A stretch of DNA of 5,149 nucleotides, taken from assembly GCA_902796535.1 (NCBI GenBank), contig CADBPL010000178.1, positions 1-5,149 of the forward strand, read 5' to 3'. Positions within the stretch are counted from its first letter, which is position 1. Every line of letters starts with the position of its first letter. This stretch comes from Oscillospiraceae bacterium (GTDB lineage Bacteria; Bacillota; Clostridia; Oscillospirales; Acutalibacteraceae). The position numbers and the translations under genes were made by a program. Of the stretch, positions 1 through 5,055 are shown piece after piece. Below the pieces are notes generated by a model. The model did no database searches. It was not told the origin of the DNA and worked only from the letters and a program-made list of their open reading frames with translations.

Positions 1-1
1 A

Positions 2-196
2 CTTCATCCGAAATACGAAAAAACCGTGATCCGCTGCGCGTGCGGGGCTGAGTTTGAAACTTCTTCGACCAAGCCGAATCTTCGCGTCGATATCTGCTCT
101 AAGTGCCATCCGTTCTTCACCGGTAAGCAAAAGCTTGTCGATACCGGCGGACGTGTTGACAGATTCAAGAGACGTTACAACCTCGAAAGCAAATAA
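2..196 (+). CDS. rpmE: 50S ribosomal protein L31, zinc-binding type (5' end outside window)
   Basis: Structural protein of the large ribosomal subunit. The window opens a few codons inside the gene: 64 residues are visible, beginning LHPKYEKTVIRCAC, and the family normally begins M-K-x-x followed by this LHP segment, so only about four residues are missing. The four zinc ligands of the C+ form are all present as CxC (visible residues 12 and 14) and CxxC (32 and 35, ICSKC). The conserved HPFFTGKQK and GRVDRFKRRY blocks follow. Keeping all four cysteines marks it as the zinc-containing paralogue rather than the zinc-independent, starvation-induced form. Stop codon TAA is at 194-196, followed within 11 bases by a terminator, so this is the last gene of its transcript. 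The family call is essentially certain; the start cannot be seen. Confidence 0.97.
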   Translation, partial: LHPKYEKTVIRCACGAEFETSSTKPNLRVDICSKCHPFFTGKQKLVDTGGRVDRFKRRYNLESK

Positions 197-206
197 TTCA
201 ATCGTC

Positions 207-240
207 AGGCGGTGCTTGCGCACCGCCTTTCCTTTTCTTT
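207..240 (+). terminator. Rho-independent terminator of rpmE
   Basis: A perfect 9-bp GC-rich stem, AGGCGGTGC (207-215) with GCACCGCCT (220-228), closes a four-base loop TTGC. It is followed by a pyrimidine tract TTCCTTTTCTTT (229-240). The tract is interrupted by C residues, so termination may be incomplete. The opposite strand has no T-run after the stem, so it should work only in the rpmE direction. The tract abuts the yigZ ribosome binding site (241-246). Confidence 0.93.
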
Positions 241-252
241 GGAGAGTAAATT

Positions 253-876
253 ATGGACGAATACTTTACGCTCAGGCAGGAAGCGAACGATGAATACGTT
301 GTGAAGCATTCCCGGTTCATCGGCTACGCCGCGCCGGTTCAGACGCAGGAGGAAGCGGTCGCTTTCATCAATCAGATTCGCGCCAGACACTGGGACGCCA
401 GGCACAATGTCTATGCCTACGTGCTGCGCGACGGTCAGATCAAGCGCTATTCCGACGACGGTGAGCCGCAGGGCACGGCGGGGATGCCGGTGCTCGACGT
501 GCTGCTCAAAGAAAACCTCACCGATTGCTGCGTGGTGGTCACCCGCTATTTCGGCGGAATTCTGCTGGGCGGCGGCGGGCTGGTGCGCGCTTATTCTCAC
601 ACAGCCAAGCTCGGCGTCGACGCGGCGCAGAAAATCAAAATGGCGCTGTGCGTGCGCGCCGAAGCGAACTGTGATTACGGCTTTTACGGCAAGCTTTCCG
701 CCATGATCCCCGAAGCGGGCGGCACGGTCGAAAGCACCGATTTCACCGACAGGGTCTCGGTTTGCTTTACCATGCCGCAGCATCTGTATGACGGCTTTTG
801 CGCCGCCGTGTTTGACGCGAGCCTCGGCAAAGTCTCCCCGGCGCAGCGGGAAACGCTGTTTGCGCCGGCAAAATAA
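253..876 (+). CDS. yigZ: IMPACT/YigZ family protein (UPF0029 N-terminal, DUF1949 C-terminal)
   Basis: A 207-residue cytoplasmic protein of the YigZ (E. coli)/YvyE (B. subtilis) family, related to the N-terminal domain of eukaryotic IMPACT. The bacterial members have no firmly established biochemical role; a link to translation or RNA has been proposed from the relation to IMPACT. The UPF0029 domain covers roughly residues 15-120 and shows the two family signatures: GEPQGTAGMPVLDVL (70-84) and VVTRYFGGILLGGGGLVRAY (95-114). A ferredoxin-like DUF1949 domain follows at roughly 135-195. The length is normal for the family. The start ATG is supported by GGAGAG at 241-246, six bases upstream. There is no signal peptide or membrane segment. 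The gene sits 12 bases after the rpmE terminator tract, which leaves no room for its own promoter between them. It is probably expressed by read-through or from a promoter inside rpmE. The family call is very secure; the function is not. Confidence 0.96.
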   Translation: MDEYFTLRQEANDEYVVKHSRFIGYAAPVQTQEEAVAFINQIRARHWDARHNVYAYVLRDGQIKRYSDDGEPQGTAGMPVLDVLLKENLTDCCVVVTRYFGGILLGGGGLVRAYSHTAKLGVDAAQKIKMALCVRAEANCDYGFYGKLSAMIPEAGGTVESTDFTDRVSVCFTMPQHLYDGFCAAVFDASLGKVSPAQRETLFAPAK

Positions 877-878
877 TA

Positions 879-900
879 CGAAAAATTAAAGGGTTTTTCG
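879..900 (+). other. Weak AT-rich hairpin after yigZ, possible terminator
   Basis: CGAAAAA (879-885) pairs perfectly with TTTTTCG (894-900) around an eight-base loop, just after the yigZ stop. The A-stretch followed by T-stretch layout is seen in some bidirectional terminators. However, the stem has only two G-C pairs and the T-run is inside the stem rather than after it. It may attenuate yigZ transcription, or be only AT-rich promoter-upstream DNA for the downstream operon. Confidence 0.3.
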
Positions 901-902
901 GT

Positions 903-929
903 TTGCCTGTGTATAACCCTGTGTATAAT
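903..929 (+). promoter_or_regulatory. Candidate sigma-A promoter for dgt-dnaG-rpoD
   Basis: A perfect -10 hexamer TATAAT lies at 924-929 in the only AT-rich gap of this part of the window, 68 bases before the dgt start. The best -35 candidates are weak: TTGCCT (903-908, 4 of 6 to TTGACA, 15-base spacer) or TTTGCC (902-907, 3 of 6, 16-base spacer). The -10 is directly preceded by TGTG, close to but one base off the Gram-positive TRTGN extended -10, which might offset the poor -35. A second, weaker -10, TATAAC, is at 912-917. Transcription from the main site should start near 935-937. Confidence 0.6.
908..928 (-). promoter_or_regulatory. Tandem pair of DnaA-box-like 9-mers over the promoter
   Basis: TGTGTATAA occurs at 908-916 and again at 920-928. 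Read on the - strand each is TTATACACA, which fits the DnaA box consensus TTATNCACA with no mismatch and equals the R2 box of E. coli oriC. The copies have the same orientation and are 12 bp apart start to start, inside an 11-bp direct repeat CCTGTGTATAA (906-916 and 918-928). The downstream copy covers the first five bases of the TATAAT element. The match is visible; binding by DnaA and a regulatory role are inferences. The alternative is two duplicated -10-like elements. Confidence 0.45.
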
Positions 930-934
930 TAAAA

Positions 935-965
935 CAGCACCGCACAATTGGGGTGTGCGTTGCTG
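935..965 (+). promoter_or_regulatory. 5' UTR stem-loop or operator-like inverted repeat before dgt
   Basis: CAGCA (935-939) plus CGCACA (941-946) pair with TGTGCG (954-959) plus TGCTG (961-965). This gives 11 base pairs with a single C/T mismatch and a seven-base loop ATTGGGG. No T-run follows, so it is not an intrinsic terminator. It begins where the predicted transcript starts, so it would form the very 5' end of the operon mRNA, a position where hairpins are known to protect against 5'-end-dependent decay. As DNA it could equally be a repressor site just downstream of the -10. The symmetry is clear; the role is not known. Confidence 0.6.
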
Positions 966-982
966 CCTCAGGTATCAATCAA

Positions 983-990
983 AAGGCGGT
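983..990 (+). promoter_or_regulatory. Ribosome binding site fixing the dgt start
   Basis: AAGGCGGT, continuing as AAGGCGGTGAT, matches the full anti-Shine-Dalgarno complement AAGGAGGTGAT except for one C in place of A. The core GGCGG ends seven bases before ATG 997, an ideal distance. This rules against the in-frame upstream GTG at 955, which lies inside the 935-965 hairpin and has no such site. An out-of-frame ATG at 992 is too close to the core. Confidence 0.85.
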
Positions 991-996
991 GATGGA

Positions 997-1995
997 ATGA
1001 CCTCGATCCGGAAAATAACCGAACAGAATGAACATCAGACGCTTTCCGCTCTTGCCGCCTTTGCCGACCGTTCCCTGGGCAGAGAAGAACAGGAAGAGCA
1101 GGATGACATTCGCACCTGCTGGCAGCGCGACCGCGACCGCATCATTCATTCCAACGCGTTCCGCCGCCTCAAGCACAAAACGCAGGTGTTTTTATCGCCG
1201 GAGGATGACCATTACCGCACCCGCCTGACCCACACGCTTGAAGTGACGCAGATCGCCCGCACCATTGCCGTGGCGCTGCGTTTGAACGAAAACCTGACCG
1301 AAGCCATCGCTTTGGGGCATGATCTGGGGCATACGCCGTTCGGTCATGCGGGGGAGCGCGCGCTCAACGAGCTGTATCCCGGCGGCTATCGCCATTATGA
1401 ACAGAGCGTGCGGGTCTGCCGCTGCCTCGAAAAAGAGGGAAAGGGTCTGAACCTGACCCGGGAGGTGCTCAACGGCATCGAGCGCCACACGGGCGGCGAA
1501 CCGGCCTTCACGCTCGAGGGACGCATTGTCCGTTTGGCCGACCGCATCGCTTATGTCAACCACGATATCGAGGATTCCATCCACGCCGGCGTCATGGCGG
1601 AAACCGACATTCCGCCCGGCGTGCGTGAACGGCTCGGCAGCTCCAAATCCCAGCGCATCAACACGCTGGTGCGCTCCGTGATCGAAAACAGCGGCGATGA
1701 TATCCGCATGGCGCAGGACGTGCAGGAGGCGTTTGACGAGCTGCATTCCTTTATGTTCCTCAAGGTTTACACCAACCCCTACTGCAAAAGCGAAGAAGGG
1801 AAGGCGAAAACCATGATCGCCATGCTTTACGAATACTATACGACGCATCCGGACAAGCTGCCGAACCAGTTTGAAGAAACCTGTTTGCGAGAGGGGGCGG
1901 ATCGCGCCGTGTGCGATTACATTGCCGGCATGACCGACCGTTTTGCCGTGCATATGTTCCAGACCCTGTTTATACCCAATTCCTGGCCCCTGTAA
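997..1995 (+). CDS. dgt: Deoxyguanosinetriphosphate triphosphohydrolase-like protein (HD domain)
   Basis: A 332-residue cytoplasmic HD-superfamily enzyme, predicted to cleave dNTPs into deoxynucleoside and tripolyphosphate and so hold down dNTP pools. Family landmarks run in order: RDRIIHSNAFRRLKHKTQVF (46-65), typical of dGTPase-like proteins; RTRLTHTLEV (74-83) with the first metal ligand His79; LGHDLGHTPFGHAGE (106-120) with the His108-Asp109 pair that names the HD fold; and RLADRIAYVNHD with the fourth ligand Asp182. All four metal ligands are intact, so it should be active. Length is in the usual range for clostridial members (about 330-345). The start at 997 is chosen for its strong ribosome binding site. 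In many clostridia this gene precedes dnaG, which fits a role in coordinating nucleotide supply with replication. Whether dGTP is the true substrate cannot be told from sequence; related enzymes hydrolyse several dNTPs and may need an allosteric dNTP. Confidence 0.95.
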   Translation: MTSIRKITEQNEHQTLSALAAFADRSLGREEQEEQDDIRTCWQRDRDRIIHSNAFRRLKHKTQVFLSPEDDHYRTRLTHTLEVTQIARTIAVALRLNENLTEAIALGHDLGHTPFGHAGERALNELYPGGYRHYEQSVRVCRCLEKEGKGLNLTREVLNGIERHTGGEPAFTLEGRIVRLADRIAYVNHDIEDSIHAGVMAETDIPPGVRERLGSSKSQRINTLVRSVIENSGDDIRMAQDVQEAFDELHSFMFLKVYTNPYCKSEEGKAKTMIAMLYEYYTTHPDKLPNQFEETCLREGADRAVCDYIAGMTDRFAVHMFQTLFIPNSWPL

Positions 1996-2020
1996 TCATG
2001 AGGAGATCGACAGCGTGAAC

Positions 2021-2091
2021 ATTCAGAAAGGAGACGCGATTCGGGCATAAGGTGAGATGATTCCTTTCCTTTTGTGCGAATTCTGAATCGC
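2021..2091 (+). promoter_or_regulatory. dgt-dnaG intercistronic region with mutually exclusive pairing segments
   Basis: The 108-base gap between dgt and dnaG holds two competing inverted repeats. ATTCAGAA (2021-2028) is a perfect 8-bp match to TTCTGAAT (2081-2088). GCGATTCGGG (2036-2045) can pair with 2082-2091 over ten pairs including two G-U. The two pairings share 2082-2088, so they cannot coexist. The second ends one base before the dnaG ribosome binding site. A SD-like AAAGGAG (2027-2033) and a pyrimidine tract TTCCTTTCCTTTT (2061-2073) that could mask it lie between. Only tiny reading frames are present (GTG 2015-TAA 2050, 11 residues; ATG 2057-TGA 2086, 9 residues). A translational or processing switch is possible but unproven. 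I see no clear promoter here. Confidence 0.35.
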
Positions 2092-2098
2092 AAGGCGG
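2092..2098 (+). promoter_or_regulatory. Ribosome binding site fixing the dnaG start
   Basis: AAGGCGG lies five bases before ATG 2104. It carries the same single A-to-C change from AAGGAGG as the site in front of dgt. The in-frame GTG at 2074, ten codons upstream, has only a pyrimidine tract before it, and the protein from 2104 (MAERRINDDF) starts as DnaG proteins usually do. Confidence 0.82.
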
Positions 2099-2103
2099 TT
2101 TTC

Positions 2104-3852
2104 ATGGCGGAAAGAAGGATCAACGACGACTTTTTGCGCACGCTTCGGGACAGAAACGAGATTTCCGAAGTGATCTCTTCTTATGTCAATTTGCGCCGCC
2201 ACGGCAGCACCATGAAAGGGCTTTGCCCGTTCCATAACGAAAAAACGCCGTCCTTTACGGTTTATTTGGACACCCAGTCGTTTTACTGCTTCGGCTGCGG
2301 CGCGGGCGGCGACGTGATCACCTTTATCCGCCGCATCGAAAACCTCGGCTATCTTGACGCTGTCCGCTTTCTTGCGCAGCGGGTGAATCTGCCCCTGCCG
2401 GAGGATGGGTATGACGACGGCGTGAGCAACCGGCGCCGCCGCATTCTGGCGGCAAACCGGGAGGCGGCGCGCTTTTTTCACGAGTGTCTGATCGGTCCGC
2501 AGGGACGCAGGTGCCTCGATTATCTGCTCGACCGCGGCTACACCATGAGCACCATTCGCCACTTCGGCCTCGGCTACGCGCCGGACGGTTGGCGCGCGCT
2601 GTGCGACCACCTGCACCAAAAGGGCTTTTCCCTGCCGGAGCTGGTCGACGCCAATCTGGCGCGCAAAAGCGAAAAGAACGATAAAACCAATTATTACGAC
2701 AATTTCCGCAACCGCGCCATTGTGCCGATCATTGACGTCAACGGCAACGTGGTTGCCTTCGGCGGCCGGGTGCTGGATGATTCCAAGCCGAAATACATCA
2801 ACACGGCCGATACCCTTGTTTACAAAAAGGGAACGGGCGTGTTCGGGCTGAACTTTGCCAAAAACAGCGGCGAACGGCGGCTGATCCTGACGGAGGGCTA
2901 TATGGATACCATCGCCCTGCATCAGGCGGGGTTCACCAACAGCATCGCCTGCCTGGGCACGGCGCTGCCGGATGAGCAGGTGAATCTGGTCAGCCGTTAC
3001 GCCGACGAGGTGCTGCTCTCCTACGATTCCGACGAGGCCGGTCAAAAGGCGGTGCAGCGGGCGATCACGGCGTTTTCCCGGGTCGGCGTCAAGGTGCGCG
3101 TGCTGCAGCTCAGCGGCGGTAAGGATCCGGACGAAATCATCAAAAAATACGGTCCCGAACGCTTCCGCGCCATTGTGGACGGCGCGGCGAACGATATTGA
3201 ATTCCGTTTGAACAAGGCCCGACAGCCGTTTGACGTCAGCACCGACGACGGCAAGATCGGCTTCATGCGCGAGGCGGTGCCGATTTTAGCTTCGATCGAT
3301 TCCGATATCGAGCGCGACGTTTATGAAACACGGCTGTCGAACGATCTGGGCATTTCCAAAGAATCCATTGCCAATCAGGTGCGCGCGGCGCGCCGCCGGC
3401 GCAAGGTCGGGCAGGAGCGTGAGGCGTTCCGCAAAATTCAATCGCAGTCATTTTCTTCAGACAGGAGCATTGCGGTCACCTCCAACCTCGGCGCCGTGCG
3501 CGCCGAAGAACGGCTGATCGCCAATTTAGTGCGCGATCCCCGGCTTTACCGCCAGCTTGGCGTCGAACTGACCGAGGACGTGTTTCTGTCCGACTTTTAC
3601 AAACGGGTCTTTCAGGTGCTCCTGCCTTATCTGCAGGCCGGTGAGCAGCCGGATATCACCATTTTGGCGCAGCACTTTACGACCGGGGAGATCGGTCGTC
3701 TGACCGGCGTGATCAACACGGGTCTTGTTTCAGGCAACAGCGGTGCCGAGTGCATCGAGTGCATAAATCGTTTGAAAGAGGAAAAAAATAAATCGGATGT
3801 GGGTGACGTTTCTTCTTTCAGCGACGAAGAGTTTTCCAGGCTCTTCAAATAA
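2104..3852 (+). CDS. dnaG: DNA primase DnaG
   Basis: The 582-residue primase makes the short RNA primers for Okazaki fragments and leading-strand starts at the replication fork, working with the replicative helicase. The N-terminal zinc-binding domain (about 1-100) has the CHC2 ligands Cys41, His44, Cys62 and Cys65 in GLCPFHNEKTPSF and FYCFGCGAGGD. The RNA polymerase core follows, with NRAIVPI (203-209) and FGGRVLDDSKPKYINT (219-234), where template and primer are handled. The TOPRIM catalytic fold has Glu264 (TEGYMD), Asp308 and Asp310 (YDSDEAG) and GKDPDE (339-344), all intact. The C-terminal helicase-interaction domain starts at about AEERLIANLV (467-476) and runs to near the end, which is acidic and polar. 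Length is normal. The gap from dgt is 108 bases and to rpoD 102 bases, both without a convincing terminator, so co-transcription is likely. Nothing is missing or fused. Confidence 0.98.
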   Translation: MAERRINDDFLRTLRDRNEISEVISSYVNLRRHGSTMKGLCPFHNEKTPSFTVYLDTQSFYCFGCGAGGDVITFIRRIENLGYLDAVRFLAQRVNLPLPEDGYDDGVSNRRRRILAANREAARFFHECLIGPQGRRCLDYLLDRGYTMSTIRHFGLGYAPDGWRALCDHLHQKGFSLPELVDANLARKSEKNDKTNYYDNFRNRAIVPIIDVNGNVVAFGGRVLDDSKPKYINTADTLVYKKGTGVFGLNFAKNSGERRLILTEGYMDTIALHQAGFTNSIACLGTALPDEQVNLVSRYADEVLLSYDSDEAGQKAVQRAITAFSRVGVKVRVLQLSGGKDPDEIIKKYGPERFRAIVDGAANDIEFRLNKARQPFDVSTDDGKIGFMREAVPILASIDSDIERDVYETRLSNDLGISKESIANQVRAARRRRKVGQEREAFRKIQSQSFSSDRSIAVTSNLGAVRAEERLIANLVRDPRLYRQLGVELTEDVFLSDFYKRVFQVLLPYLQAGEQPDITILAQHFTTGEIGRLTGVINTGLVSGNSGAECIECINRLKEEKNKSDVGDVSSFSDEEFSRLFK

Positions 3853-3882
3853 GGCAGCCGCAGATTCAGGCGCGGCACGCAT

Positions 3883-3906
3883 TTTGACGGATTCCTTTCC
3901 GTCAAA
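3883..3906 (+). other. Perfect intercistronic hairpin between dnaG and rpoD
   Basis: TTTGACGGA (3883-3891) and TCCGTCAAA (3898-3906) form a perfect 9-bp stem with loop TTCCTT. No T-run follows on either strand, so a simple intrinsic terminator is unlikely. A flanking pair GGCAG (3853-3857, right after the dnaG stop) and CTGCC (3907-3911) could close a larger branched structure that also includes GCCGC/GCGGC (3857-3861 and 3872-3876). In E. coli the dnaG-rpoD junction is a site of mRNA processing; a similar role in setting unequal primase and sigma levels is a reasonable inference here. Confidence 0.55.
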
Positions 3907-3954
3907 CTGCCTGCCCGGCGGAATCGGCGGTTCCGAAGGAAAAGGAGAAGGAAT

Positions 3955-5055
3955 ATGGAAGCAGCAGAGAAAAAGAACGCATTGCGTCAACTGATCGAAA
4001 AGGGAAAGCTCAGCGGCAAGCTGACCACCCACGAGATCGATGCGGCCATGGAGGAAATGGATCTGGATCTTGACGAGCTGGACAACCTCTATGAGACCAT
4101 CGAAAACCAGAACATCAAGATCATCGACGATTTGGGCGACATTGCGCTGGAAGCGATCGCCTTTGAAACAGAGGGCAAGGGCGGTTCCGACAATGCCAGC
4201 TCGCCCGACGTGAAGAACATCGCCATGGACGATCCGGTCAAGGTCTACCTGAAAGAGATCGGCCATGTGCCGCTGCTCACGCCTGAAGAGGAAATCAATC
4301 TGGCCATCCGCATCAACAACAACGACGAGGCGGCCAAGGCGCGCCTTGCCGAAGCGAACCTGCGTCTGGTGGTCAGCATCGCCAAGCGTTACGTCGGGCG
4401 CGGGATGCAGTTCCTCGATCTGATCCAGGAGGGCAACCTCGGCCTGATCAAGGCGGTCGACAAATTTGACTACACCAAGGGCTTCAAGTTTTCCACCTAC
4501 GCCACGTGGTGGATCCGGCAGGCGATCACCAGAGCCATTGCCGATCAGGCCCGAACCATCCGTATTCCCGTCCATATGGTCGAAACGATCAACAAGGTCA
4601 AAAAGACCAACAGCCAGCTGCTCCACAAGATCGGCCGCGACCCCAGCGCCGAGGAGATCGCAGCCGAGCTCGATATGTCGGTGGACAAGGTGCGTGAGAT
4701 CATGCGCGTGGCGCAGGAGCCCGTTTCGCTTGAAACGCCCATCGGCGAAGAGGAAGACAGCCACCTTGGCGATTTCATCCCCGACGAAGACGCGCTCTCG
4801 CCCGTGGACGCCGCGTCCAACAGCCTGCTCAAGGAATCCATCGACGAGGTGCTCAGCACTCTGACCCCGCGCGAAAAGAAAGTGATCTCACTGCGCTTCG
4901 GGCTGGAGGACGGCCACCAGAGAACGCTCGAAGAGGTGGGCAAGGAGTTCAACGTCACGCGGGAACGCATCCGCCAGATCGAAGCCAAGGCGCTGCGCAA
5001 GCTGCGCCACCCCAGCCGCAGCAAGCACCTCAAAGACTTTTTGGAGCGCCACTGA
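3955..5055 (+). CDS. rpoD: RNA polymerase primary sigma factor (RpoD/SigA)
   Basis: A 366-residue housekeeping sigma-70 factor, which directs RNA polymerase to TTGACA/TATAAT promoters. Region 1.1 is the acidic N-terminus (about 1-75, LRQLIEKGKLSGKLT early on). Region 1.2 begins at DDPVKVYLKEIG (92-103). Region 2 holds LRLVVSIAKRYVGRG, LIQEGNLGLIKAVDKFDYTK and the -10 reading and melting segment STYATWWIRQAITRAIADQ, with the tryptophan pair at 185-186. RIPVHM (203-208) starts region 3. Region 4.2 has the -35 helix-turn-helix, TLEEVGKEFNVTRERIRQIE (324-343), followed by AKALRKLRHPSR. There is no large non-conserved insert after region 1, as usual for Firmicutes SigA. The start is supported by AAAGGAG (3941-3947), seven bases before ATG. 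This is the most canonical ribosome binding site in the window, which fits the need for more sigma factor than primase. The symbol sigA is used in Bacillus. Confidence 0.98.
   Translation: MEAAEKKNALRQLIEKGKLSGKLTTHEIDAAMEEMDLDLDELDNLYETIENQNIKIIDDLGDIALEAIAFETEGKGGSDNASSPDVKNIAMDDPVKVYLKEIGHVPLLTPEEEINLAIRINNNDEAAKARLAEANLRLVVSIAKRYVGRGMQFLDLIQEGNLGLIKAVDKFDYTKGFKFSTYATWWIRQAITRAIADQARTIRIPVHMVETINKVKKTNSQLLHKIGRDPSAEEIAAELDMSVDKVREIMRVAQEPVSLETPIGEEEDSHLGDFIPDEDALSPVDAASNSLLKESIDEVLSTLTPREKKVISLRFGLEDGHQRTLEEVGKEFNVTRERIRQIEAKALRKLRHPSRSKHLKDFLERH

Noticed and set aside
156..161. Perfect -35 hexamer TTGACA inside rpmE as a possible yigZ promoter
   Set aside because: No acceptable -10 lies 15-19 bases downstream; the closest, AATAAT at 192-197, is 30 bases away. 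The hexamer encodes conserved L31 residues.
54..293. 79-codon + strand frame spanning the rpmE end and yigZ start
   Set aside because: It is out of frame with rpmE, crosses the terminator, and has no family resemblance.
205..783. Open frame of 192 codons on the - strand opposite yigZ
   Set aside because: It lies opposite a gene with unmistakable family signatures, its translation resembles no family I know, and long antisense frames are expected in GC-rich coding DNA.
992..1000. Two-codon upstream ORF ATG GAA TGA overlapping the dgt start
   Set aside because: The ATG is only two bases from the Shine-Dalgarno core, too close for efficient initiation, so it is probably accidental.
1192..1953. 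Open frame of 253 codons on the - strand opposite dgt
   Set aside because: A shadow of the HD-domain gene, whose conserved residues are all on the + strand frame.
2023..3045. Open frame of 340 codons on the - strand opposite dnaG
   Set aside because: A shadow of dnaG in high-GC DNA. The product has no recognisable domain and the start has no convincing ribosome binding site.
3884..3889. TTGACG as a -35 for a separate rpoD promoter
   Set aside because: It is part of the perfect hairpin arm, and no TATAAT-like sequence occurs at a proper distance in the GC-rich DNA that follows.
3730..4764. Open frame of 344 codons on the - strand opposite rpoD
   Set aside because: A shadow of rpoD and the end of dnaG; no recognisable protein motif.
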